Positions 1 to 4,963 of a stretch of DNA of 5,242 nucleotides are shown here, piece after piece (within the stretch, counting starts at the first letter, position 1; each line of letters starts with the position of its first letter). The notes below the pieces were generated by a model. That model searched no databases and had not been told where the DNA came from. It worked only from the letters and a program-made list of their open reading frames with translations. The position numbers and the translations under genes were made by a program. The DNA is from an uncultured Arcobacter sp. (lineage in GTDB: Bacteria; Campylobacterota; Campylobacteria; Campylobacterales; Arcobacteraceae), in the NCBI GenBank assembly GCA_913062735.1, contig CAJXWI010000220.1, positions 1-5,242 on the forward strand, written 5' to 3'.

Positions 1-2
1 TC

Positions 3-257
3 CAGTTAGCAACAGTTGCAATGACCATGTATTTCTTCAACATACTCATGAACACAAACGCACAATCCTTCCATGGACTGACCACTTTCTCCGCATCTTC
101 TGGGATTTGGTTTTTGGTTCTTTCCGTTAATAATTCTGCACAGAACCAGCAAAGTAGTTGGTTAACTGTGGTGGGTATTATGATTGGTTTATCTCTTATT
201 TTTCTGCTAATCTGGAAGAAGTTAAATCAAATAGGAGAAACAAAGAATTATTTATGA
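3..257 (+). CDS. C-terminal end of a multi-pass membrane protein, 5' partial
   Basis: The reading frame is open from the window edge to a TGA at 255-257, giving 84 residues with no stop upstream, so the gene begins outside the window. The ATG at 21 is probably internal. Hydrophobic stretches are visible at about residues 2-16 (LATVAMTMYFF), 26-42 (around SGIWFLVLSV) and 54-71 (WLTVVGIMIGLSLIFLLIW). They are followed by a short basic tail beginning KKLNQ, which suggests that the C terminus is cytoplasmic. This looks like the end of a transporter or other polytopic inner-membrane protein, but I recognise no family motif and give no function. The stop overlaps the ATG of the downstream nuclease gene in an ATGA junction, so the two are probably co-transcribed and translationally coupled. 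Confidence 0.65.
   Translation, partial: QLATVAMTMYFFNILMNTNAQSFHGLTTFSASSGIWFLVLSVNNSAQNQQSSWLTVVGIMIGLSLIFLLIWKKLNQIGETKNYL
233..238 (+). promoter_or_regulatory. Distant ribosome binding site of the DUF2779 nuclease gene
   Basis: AGGAGA lies 15 bases upstream of the ATG at 254, longer than the usual 5-9 base spacing. With the ATGA overlap at 254-257, this suggests that translation starts largely by re-initiation from the upstream membrane-protein gene. The open frame continues upstream to a TTG at 158. That extension lies wholly inside the membrane-protein gene in another frame and is not a credible start. Confidence 0.4.
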
Positions 258-1729
258 AACTATCTAAATCCCTATATACAAGAGGTCTTCAATGTTCAAA
301 AGCACTTTGGTTAAAGAAGTATAAAAAAGAAGTTTTAAGTCCTCCTAGCGAAGCTGCACTTGCTGTATTTGATACAGGTAATGAAGTAGGGGAATTAGCT
401 TGCAAACTTTTTCCTAAGGGAAAAAAAGTTGTTTATTCTAAAGATGTCTCTTCTATGATTGAGCGTACAAAAGAGTATATAGAAAAAGGCATGCAGAATA
501 TCTATGAAGCTACTTTTATTTATGAGGGTATCTTAGTATTAGTAGATATTCTTGTAGTAAAAGAAGATGGCGTTCATATCTATGAAGTGAAAAGTTCAAG
601 TCATGTAAAAGACATTTATATTCATGATACTTCTATTCAAGCCTATGTTCTTAAGAAGCTTGGATTTAATGTACTAAGCTCAAACCTCATACATATTAAT
701 AGCTCTTATGTAAGGGGTGACTACTTAGATTTATATTCACTTTTTTCTGTTGTTAATATTAGCAAAGAAGTAGAAGACTTACAAAAAGATATTCCAAGTA
801 TTTTAAAGAACTTTGAGCTGTATTTAGCTAATAAAACAAAAGAACCCAATATTGAAATAGGAAAACATTGCAAGAACCCTTATGTTTGTGATGCAAAAGA
901 TTATTGTTGGACAACTCAACTTCATATACCTAGGTATTCAATATTTAATATCTTTAATCTAGGAAGTAAAAAACAAAAAGAGTTATATGCAAATGGTATT
1001 GTAAATATAGAAGATATACCAGAAGACTTTGATATGACAGCTAATCAAATTCAAGCTCTAGAAAACTATAAATCAAAAAAAACCTATATAAACAAAATAA
1101 AAATACAAGAGTTTTTAAATACGCTTACGTATCCCATTTATCATCTTGATTTTGAGACCTTCCAACAAGCTATTCCAAAGTGGCAAGGAATATCTGCTTA
1201 TATGCAAATACCTTTTCAATACTCACTTCATATAGAACAAGTTGATGGAAGTATTGAACATAAAGAATTCTTAGCAGTAGATGGTCTTGATCCAAGAGAA
1301 AAACTAACAAAAAGATTATGTAAAGACATTCCAAAAAATGCTACGGTACTTGCTTATAATATGAGTTTTGAGCAAGGCGTGATCAAAAAACTAGCGGCAA
1401 ACTTTCCAAAAAAAAGTTCTCACCTTCTAAACATAAATGAAAATATGAAAGACCTAATGTTTCCTTTTCAAAAAAAATATTATGTAAGACCTGAAATGAA
1501 AGGTTCTTATTCAATAAAGTATGTATTACCCGCTTTGGATAAAAAAATGCAAGAGTCTTATAAAAAACTAGAGGGTGTTCAAAATGGAAGCCAAGCTATG
1601 AATGCTTATGCAACTTTATCTAAACAAGATGAGGTAAATAAAAAAAGAATAAGAAAAGCGCTTTTAAAATATTGTGAATTAGATACCTTAGCAATGGTAA
1701 AGATACTTAATAAATTAAAGAAAATTTAA
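254..1729 (+). CDS. DUF2779-family nuclease: Cas4/RecB-like PD-(D/E)XK domain fused to a DEDDy exonuclease domain
   Basis: This 491-residue protein is predicted to be a cytoplasmic DNA-processing enzyme. The N-terminal part (about 1-230) shows the Cas4/RecB nuclease pattern: D98 in VDIL, E111 and K113 in YEVKSS, and Q129/Y131 in IQAY. C14 plus C206, C212 and C218 (C-x5-C-x5-C) have the one-plus-three cysteine layout that holds a 4Fe-4S cluster in Cas4, AddB and Dna2. The C-terminal part (about 290-491) has an RNase H-like DEDD exonuclease pattern: D299/E301 in HLDFE, an E373 motif in YNMSFE, and Y473-x3-D477 in YCELD, which makes it the DEDDy type. GSYSIKYVLPAL (417-428) and VQNGSQA (442-448) are typical of DUF2779. 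ATG 254 is chosen because the recognisable N terminus (MKLSKSLYTRGLQC) begins there and overlaps the previous stop. The domain reading is from motifs; the biological role (repair, RNA processing or defence) is unknown. No cas1/cas2 gene or CRISPR array is visible. Confidence 0.92.
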   Translation: MKLSKSLYTRGLQCSKALWLKKYKKEVLSPPSEAALAVFDTGNEVGELACKLFPKGKKVVYSKDVSSMIERTKEYIEKGMQNIYEATFIYEGILVLVDILVVKEDGVHIYEVKSSSHVKDIYIHDTSIQAYVLKKLGFNVLSSNLIHINSSYVRGDYLDLYSLFSVVNISKEVEDLQKDIPSILKNFELYLANKTKEPNIEIGKHCKNPYVCDAKDYCWTTQLHIPRYSIFNIFNLGSKKQKELYANGIVNIEDIPEDFDMTANQIQALENYKSKKTYINKIKIQEFLNTLTYPIYHLDFETFQQAIPKWQGISAYMQIPFQYSLHIEQVDGSIEHKEFLAVDGLDPREKLTKRLCKDIPKNATVLAYNMSFEQGVIKKLAANFPKKSSHLLNINENMKDLMFPFQKKYYVRPEMKGSYSIKYVLPALDKKMQESYKKLEGVQNGSQAMNAYATLSKQDEVNKKRIRKALLKYCELDTLAMVKILNKLKKI

Positions 1730-1883
1730 TGAAAAATTCTGTTCAATGAGATAAGAAGAATGCTATCAAGGCCTTTGTTTTCTATCTTTGTATATTCAAG
1801 GAACAAACAGATGATTTGTGGGACTCTAAATCTTGACATGGTTTTTATTTAATATTACTATTGGCTTTCAAAGCTATCTACTT
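1730..1883. other. Non-coding stretch after the nuclease gene
   Basis: No convincing gene is present. A six-codon ORF (MKNSVQ) overlaps the nuclease stop at 1729, and a 30-codon ORF runs from 1760 to 1852. Neither has a good ribosome site or recognisable sequence. A small palindrome (GCTTT-C-AAAGC, around 1864-1874) has too short a loop to form a hairpin. The stretch probably forms the 3' untranslated region of the nuclease transcript, which would run on to the hairpin at 1887-1918. Confidence 0.5.
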
Positions 1884-1924
1884 ATAAAAATCCTTCAACA
1901 TCTTTATGCAAGGATTTTATAATT
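1884..1924 (+). repeat. Left flanking repeat of the hipBA cassette (interrupted copy)
   Basis: Three blocks, ATAAAAAT (1884-1891), ATGCAAGGAT (1906-1915) and ATAATT (1919-1924), also occur in the same order and orientation, but contiguously, at 3466-3489 on the other side of hipBA. Here they are separated by 14 and 3 extra bases. The extra bases help to form the terminator stem that overlaps this repeat. The match is directly visible; that it marks a cassette boundary is inference. Confidence 0.4.
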
Positions 1925-1927
1925 TTT
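1887..1927. terminator. Bidirectional intrinsic terminator between the nuclease gene and hipA
   Basis: AAAATCCTT (1887-1895) pairs perfectly with AAGGATTTT (1910-1918) around a 14-base loop. On the + strand the stem is followed by ATAATTTTT, which would end the nuclease transcript. On the - strand the stem begins just past the hipA stop and runs into TTTTTATAAG, so it would also end hipBA. The convergent layout of the two genes supports shared use. The stem is AT-rich, so its efficiency may be moderate. Confidence 0.65.
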
Positions 1928-3071
1928 AAATCTTTTCTACCCAACATTCTAGTAAATCTTCTAAAAATTCCCTTGCATTTTCATTCTCATTTGAAAATTC
2001 AGATATTTCATTTTTAGTTTTAATAATGGCATTTTCACATTCTTCTAAAATGCTTTTATACTCAATATTAGATAATCCACAACTTTGTTTTGCAAAAGTT
2101 TTATATGTTTTCTCTTTCCACCAAAGTTTACTATCACCTAGTTTTAGAGCGGGAATATCATTTTTTATATAAATCTTAGTAGTAACTACATCATAAATAG
2201 GAGCTAAAAACGAGTCTTCAAAATCATTTTTATATAAAATTCCATAATTTTTTAAATGGCCATCACCATTTTTAAGTAAGTGATTCATAATTAAAGCTTT
2301 AAACAATATCTTCAATGACTCTTTTCGTTTTATAGGAGAGATAATATCTTTAATAACTCTTGTACACTCTTCATAACTGCCTTCATATTTTTCTTGTGTT
2401 CCTCGTGCTGTTAATACACACATATCCTCAAAGCCTAAGTATTCATTTTCTATAATATCAAATCTTTTCATTACGAACATTTTAAAATCATCACTGATAT
2501 AAAATTCTGGAGTTGGCAGATTCGCGTATGAGCATGCTTTCATACAAAAATATTCATTTAGTGCTAAATTTGGATAATCATTTTCCCATGATTTAACTAT
2601 GTAGTGTTCAAACCTCATAGTCGTTTTATTATGAGCTTTTAATAAAAGTTTTGGTTGTACTCCTGATATACCAGAGCGAATAGCAAATCTTTCTAAAAGT
2701 TCATTAAATAGATTTTGTTTAGATGAGCTAAGAATATCCTCAAGTTTTAAATCTTCTTTGTTATCAAGTATCTCTTCAAATTTTACACGGCCAAGCATAT
2801 AGGGGCCAATTAATTTCAATAGGTTTATATCGTCCATAGTTTGGATTTTTGAAAAATAGTTTTTAATTGTCTCTTTCAAGGCTCCTTCTGGCATATTCAT
2901 TTGAAAAATTGGATGCAATGTTTTATGATTCCAACTTGCATTTCTAATAGGCATAGTAAGACTTACTACATTTTTTACTTCATTGCTATAGTTATATACA
3001 TATTGATTATCATCAAAAGATAAATTGCCACTATGTGTTTTATTTATAAAAACCTTTAAACTATCTTTCAT
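1926..3071 (-). CDS. hipA: HipA-family Ser/Thr kinase toxin
   Basis: This is the 381-residue toxin of a type II hipBA module. Well-studied HipA proteins phosphorylate aminoacyl-tRNA synthetases (GltX in E. coli) and so induce growth arrest; the target here is unknown. The N-terminal HipA subdomain is fused (about 5-100, including LTMPIRNASW and FQMNMPEGALKE), unlike HipBST systems where it is a separate protein. Kinase features follow in order: glycine-rich loop SGVQPK (136-141), ATP-binding K160 in HYIVK, MKRFD (201-205), catalytic D270 and N275 in NGDGHLKN (268-275), and metal-binding D294 in APIYDV. All core catalytic residues are intact. It is about 60 residues shorter than E. coli HipA (440). 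The loop reads S-G-I-S-G, so the position aligned to the E. coli autophosphorylation serine S150 appears to be glycine. AGAGGAA lies 8 bases before the ATG, and the start overlaps the end of hipB by 11 bases. Confidence 0.93.
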   Translation of the reverse strand: MKDSLKVFINKTHSGNLSFDDNQYVYNYSNEVKNVVSLTMPIRNASWNHKTLHPIFQMNMPEGALKETIKNYFSKIQTMDDINLLKLIGPYMLGRVKFEEILDNKEDLKLEDILSSSKQNLFNELLERFAIRSGISGVQPKLLLKAHNKTTMRFEHYIVKSWENDYPNLALNEYFCMKACSYANLPTPEFYISDDFKMFVMKRFDIIENEYLGFEDMCVLTARGTQEKYEGSYEECTRVIKDIISPIKRKESLKILFKALIMNHLLKNGDGHLKNYGILYKNDFEDSFLAPIYDVVTTKIYIKNDIPALKLGDSKLWWKEKTYKTFAKQSCGLSNIEYKSILEECENAIIKTKNEISEFSNENENAREFLEDLLECWVEKI

Positions 3072-3303
3072 CTTGTAGTTCCTCTAATGTTTTTGGTCTT
3101 CCTTTTAGTCTTATGGAAAATTCTATACCTAATAAATCTAATATAGTCTCAACTTTCTTTATTCCAACTTCTTCAATAAAGCCATTTTCAATTTTTGAAA
3201 TAGTTCTTTTTGTAATACCTGAATATTTTTCTAAGTCATCTTGCGACCATTTTTTATTCTTTCTTAGTGTTTTTATCTCTCTACCTAAATCATAAAGATT
3301 CAT
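3061..3303 (-). CDS. hipB: HipB-like XRE-family antitoxin and repressor
   Basis: This 80-residue DNA-binding protein is the probable antitoxin for HipA and autorepressor of the operon. An XRE/Cro-type helix-turn-helix domain spans about residues 5-62, with the recognition region around SQDDLEKYSGITKRTISKIENG (in 20-41). A short strand-like segment (EFSIRLKG, 61-68) and a charged tail (70-80) follow. In HipB-type proteins such a strand helps form the dimer. The tail lacks the C-terminal tryptophan known from E. coli HipB. Its gene comes first in the operon and overlaps hipA by 11 bases, so expression is probably coupled. The start is supported by AAGGAA (3309-3314 on the complementary strand) five bases before the ATG. 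Sequence alone cannot show that it neutralises this HipA, but order, overlap and size are typical. Confidence 0.93.
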   Translation of the reverse strand: MNLYDLGREIKTLRKNKKWSQDDLEKYSGITKRTISKIENGFIEEVGIKKVETILDLLGIEFSIRLKGRPKTLEELQDER

Positions 3304-3321
3304 TTATATTCCTTAATATCT

Positions 3322-3335
3322 GAAGTATATTACTT
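3322..3335. promoter_or_regulatory. Putative HipB operator, start-site proximal
   Basis: The site contains GAAGTATA followed by a diverged second half. It can be read as AAGTA-TAT-TACTT (3323-3335), and its first 12 bases match the perfect palindrome at 3362-3373 at 10 positions. It covers the expected hipBA transcription start just downstream of the -10 box, where bound repressor would block initiation. HipB binding is inferred. Confidence 0.5.
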
Positions 3336-3344
3336 ATTATAGCA
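3336..3344 (-). promoter_or_regulatory. hipBA promoter, extended -10 box
   Basis: Read on the - strand this is TGCTATAAT: a perfect TATAAT with the TGn extension. No good -35 box is visible 16-18 bases upstream (the sequence there is near TTCCTA), as often seen with extended -10 promoters. The predicted start near 3329 leaves a leader of about 25 bases before the hipB ATG. Confidence 0.6.
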
Positions 3345-3361
3345 AAATGTTACATAATTAG

Positions 3362-3373
3362 GAAGTATACTTC
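3362..3373. promoter_or_regulatory. Putative HipB operator, upstream site
   Basis: GAAGTATACTTC is a perfect 12-base palindrome lying where the hipBA -35 region would be. It shares GAAGTATA with the site that starts exactly 40 bases away at 3322, so the two sites lie on about the same face of the helix on either side of the -10 box. This is the layout expected for autorepression by HipB dimers. The sequence differs from the E. coli HipB operator (TATCC-N8-GGATA). Confidence 0.55.
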
Positions 3374-3422
3374 TTGGTATTGTGAATCTCTTTGACTTTT
3401 GGTATTTAATAAAAATTTACTG

Positions 3423-3463
3423 CTAACAATCTTTCCTTCTTTCCTTAATTGTTAGAGAAGGAA
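3423..3463. repeat. Inverted repeat enclosing an 8-base tandem pyrimidine repeat
   Basis: CTAACAAT (3423-3430) is matched by ATTGTTAG (3448-3455) around a 17-base loop. Within the loop CTTTCCTT occurs twice in tandem (3431-3438, 3439-3446). TTCCTTCT (3433-3440), also in the loop, is complementary to AGAAGGAA (3456-3463) directly after the right arm, so as RNA it could form a pseudoknot-like fold. There is no T-run after it, so a simple terminator is unlikely. Function is unknown. Confidence 0.45.
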
Positions 3464-3465
3464 GC

Positions 3466-3489
3466 ATAAAAATATGCAAGGATATAATT
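3466..3489 (+). repeat. Right flanking repeat of the hipBA cassette (contiguous copy)
   Basis: ATAAAAAT, ATGCAAGGAT and ATAATT are contiguous here and reappear in the same order, interrupted, at 1884-1924 beyond the other end of hipBA. The copy overlaps a small hairpin (GCATA-AAAA-TATGC, 3464-3477) and a TATAAT at 3483-3488. It could be a boundary scar or attachment-like repeat, or a chance match in AT-rich sequence. Confidence 0.4.
3483..3488 (+). promoter_or_regulatory. Possible -10 box for the SnoaL-like gene
   Basis: This is a perfect TATAAT on the + strand, 88 bases before the GTG start. No -35 box is seen at 16-18 bases. Weaker alternatives closer to the gene are TATATT (3520-3525) and TAGAAT (3533-3538). 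In this AT-rich stretch such matches arise easily, so the true promoter is uncertain. Confidence 0.25.
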
Positions 3490-3565
3490 AATATACATTT
3501 TAACTTACAATAGGCATATTATATTAAATAAATAGAATATAGATTTATTGCGGAATCAATATGAA

Positions 3566-3570
3566 AAGGA
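3566..3570 (+). promoter_or_regulatory. Ribosome binding site deciding the GTG start of the SnoaL-like gene
   Basis: AAGGA ends six bases before the GTG at 3577. An in-frame TGA at 3562-3564 rules out a start further upstream, and the first internal ATG is about 50 codons in, after the conserved N-terminal helix. GTG is therefore the only sensible start. Confidence 0.75.
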
Positions 3571-3576
3571 AAAACA

Positions 3577-3972
3577 GTGCATAAAATTCAAGTACGTAAG
3601 TTTTATGAAGTCCTTTGGGATGCCAATAATAAAGATGAAATAGCTTCTGTATTACATGAGAATTTTACTTTTAGAGGTTCTTTGGGACAAGAAAAAAAAG
3701 GACATGATGGTTTTTCTTCTTATGTTGATATGGTACATAATGCTTTGAAAGATTATAAATGTATTATAGAAGATCTAATAGAAGAAGAAAACAAAGTCTT
3801 TGCAAAGATGACTTTTACTGGTATTCACAAAAAAGAATTCATGGGTTATAGCGCCACATCTAAAAGAGTTTCGTGGAGTGGCTGTGCTTTGTTTACTTTT
3901 ACAGACGAAAAAATATCTGATGTTTGGGTACTTGGAGATTTGAAAAATCTCGAAATTCAATTACAAGCTTAG
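3577..3972 (+). CDS. SnoaL-like (NTF2-fold) protein
   Basis: This 131-residue soluble protein resembles the SnoaL / ester cyclase branch of the NTF2-like superfamily. Evidence is the opening helix (VRKFYEVLWDANNKDEIASVL, in 6-26), then ENFTFRGSLG (28-37), the GHDGF turn (42-46), alternating strands such as KVFAKMTFTGIHKKEF (73-88), and the closing EKISDVWVLGDLKNLEIQL (111-129). In that last motif D121 sits where SnoaL-type cyclases have their catalytic aspartate. The length is typical. Members include polyketide cyclases, small isomerases and many proteins with no known reaction. No polyketide or other pathway gene is nearby, so the substrate cannot be named. It starts with GTG and appears to be a single-gene unit, divergent from hipBA and separated by 214 bases from the downstream importer. 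Confidence 0.85.
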   Translation: MHKIQVRKFYEVLWDANNKDEIASVLHENFTFRGSLGQEKKGHDGFSSYVDMVHNALKDYKCIIEDLIEEENKVFAKMTFTGIHKKEFMGYSATSKRVSWSGCALFTFTDEKISDVWVLGDLKNLEIQLQA

Positions 3973-4186
3973 GCATTTCTTAATAAAAAGGCTGTGCATC
4001 TGCACTTTAAAATAAATAAACTAAGAATACTAGAAAATATTTAAAAGCCATGTTTAAGTCTTTTCTTTTGGATAGTATGCACTTATTATTACAAAAGTGT
4101 AGAAACCCAAGTGATTTCCTAAGGATTATTTAAGTTTTACTTAATGCATAAAGTAGTAATATCCCAAAAATAAATAAAGGATTTTT
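3973..4186. other. Intergenic region between the SnoaL-like gene and the ABC importer
   Basis: No gene is seen. A weak hairpin (GTGC-ATCT-GCAC, 3994-4005, followed by TTTAAAAT) could act as a poor terminator for the SnoaL-like gene. A second imperfect inverted repeat pairs CACTT (4080-4084) with AAGTG (4095-4099). The right end carries the inverted repeat at 4130-4144 and a probable promoter for the importer. Confidence 0.4.
4130..4144. promoter_or_regulatory. Inverted repeat upstream of the importer, possible operator
   Basis: TTAAGT-TTT-ACTTAA is a perfect 6-base inverted repeat with a 3-base spacer, centred about 50 bases before the substrate-binding protein ATG. It overlaps the likely -35 position (TTTTAC, 4135-4140) of a promoter whose -10 would be TAATAT (4157-4162), with 16 bases between the boxes. 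A regulator bound here could repress the importer. The regulator is unknown and the site is AT-rich. Confidence 0.35.
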
Positions 4187-4963
4187 ATGAAAAAACTAGG
4201 AATAATTTTACTGATATTAATTGCAACACTTTTTACAGGGTGTTTTGATACAGATGAAAAAAAAGTGGAAGAAAAACAAACAATTAGAATTGGTACATCT
4301 GGAGGATATTTTCCTTTTACATTCTATGAAAAAGACGAACTTCAAGGTTTTGAAATTGATGTATGGAATGCGATTGCACAAAAATTAGATATGAATGTTG
4401 AATTTAAAACAGCAAAATTCTCTGGTTTATTTGGAATGTTAGAAACAAATAAAATAGATACTATCTCTAATCAAATTACAATGACGAAAAAAAGACTTGA
4501 AAAGTATGATTTTGCTCAAGCCTATGTTTTTGATGGCGCACAACTTGTTGTACACCAAGATAGAAATGATATTAGCTCTTTAGAAGATTTAAAGGGTAAA
4601 AAAATTGGTGTTTCTTTAGGTACTAATTATGTAAATATTGTAAAAGAATTTGATACTGAAAACAAAATAGAAGTAATATCTTATGATGGAAATGGTTTTG
4701 AGCAAGATGTCGTTTTAAAAAGAATTGATGCTTTTGTACAAGATCGAGTTTCTTCTGTTGAATTAATTAAAAAAGCAAACTTGCCTTTAAAACTAGTGGG
4801 TTCTCCTATTGTTGTAATTAAAAACTCTTTTCCTTTTCTAAGAAATGAAAAAAATAAAATTTTAATTGCTAAAGTTGATTCTGCACTTAGTTCTTTAAGA
4901 GAAGATGGTACGTTAAACAGCATTTCTATGAAATGGTTTAATTCGGATATTACTAAAAAATAA
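4187..4963 (+). CDS. Amino-acid ABC importer substrate-binding lipoprotein, cystine-binder-like
   Basis: This 258-residue protein of substrate-binding family 3 captures a polar amino acid in the periplasm for an ABC importer. A lipoprotein signal peptide is clear: basic MKK, a hydrophobic core and the lipobox LFTGC with the lipidated C19. The mature part has the family signature GFEIDVWNAIAQKL (54-67), the ligand-binding T100/R103 motif TKKRLEKYDFA, the hinge and second-lobe motif LKGKKIGVSLGTNY (135-148), D186 in DAFVQDR, and the closing EDGTLNSISMKWF (239-251). SNQITMT in place of the usual GM-type motif, together with GTNY and the DR in DAFVQDR, recalls the cystine binders FliY/TcyJ, so L-cystine is the favoured ligand. 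Other polar amino acids are not excluded. AAAGGA lies five bases before the ATG. The permease gene starts directly after the stop codon. Confidence 0.94.
   Translation: MKKLGIILLILIATLFTGCFDTDEKKVEEKQTIRIGTSGGYFPFTFYEKDELQGFEIDVWNAIAQKLDMNVEFKTAKFSGLFGMLETNKIDTISNQITMTKKRLEKYDFAQAYVFDGAQLVVHQDRNDISSLEDLKGKKIGVSLGTNYVNIVKEFDTENKIEVISYDGNGFEQDVVLKRIDAFVQDRVSSVELIKKANLPLKLVGSPIVVIKNSFPFLRNEKNKILIAKVDSALSSLREDGTLNSISMKWFNSDITKK

Noticed and set aside
158..253. N-terminal extension of the nuclease from a TTG start
   Set aside because: It lies entirely within the upstream membrane-protein gene in another frame, has no ribosome site, and the family-like N terminus begins at the ATG at 254.
254..1729. 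Calling the nuclease a CRISPR Cas4
   Set aside because: The protein is more than twice Cas4 length, carries an exonuclease domain, and no cas1, cas2 or repeat-spacer array is in the window; it fits DUF2779 better.
1760..1852. 30-codon ORF on the + strand after the nuclease gene
   Set aside because: It has only a poor ribosome site (AAGAAG), no recognisable sequence, and a length expected by chance.
3113..3295. Open frame on the + strand opposite hipB
   Set aside because: It is the antisense shadow of hipB, which has clear HTH motifs, a ribosome site and an operon partner.
1926..3303. A tripartite HipBST arrangement
   Set aside because: The HipS-like N-terminal subdomain is fused to the kinase, and only two genes are present.
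3775..3960. Open frame on the - strand opposite the SnoaL-like gene
   Set aside because: It is an antisense shadow of a recognisable family member, with no motif of its own.
3994..4008. Strong terminator after the SnoaL-like gene
   Set aside because: The stem has only four or five pairs with a two- to four-base loop, and the T-run is short, so it is mentioned only as a weak possibility.
4681..4923. Open frame on the - strand opposite the substrate-binding protein gene
   Set aside because: It is an antisense shadow of a clear ABC substrate-binding protein.
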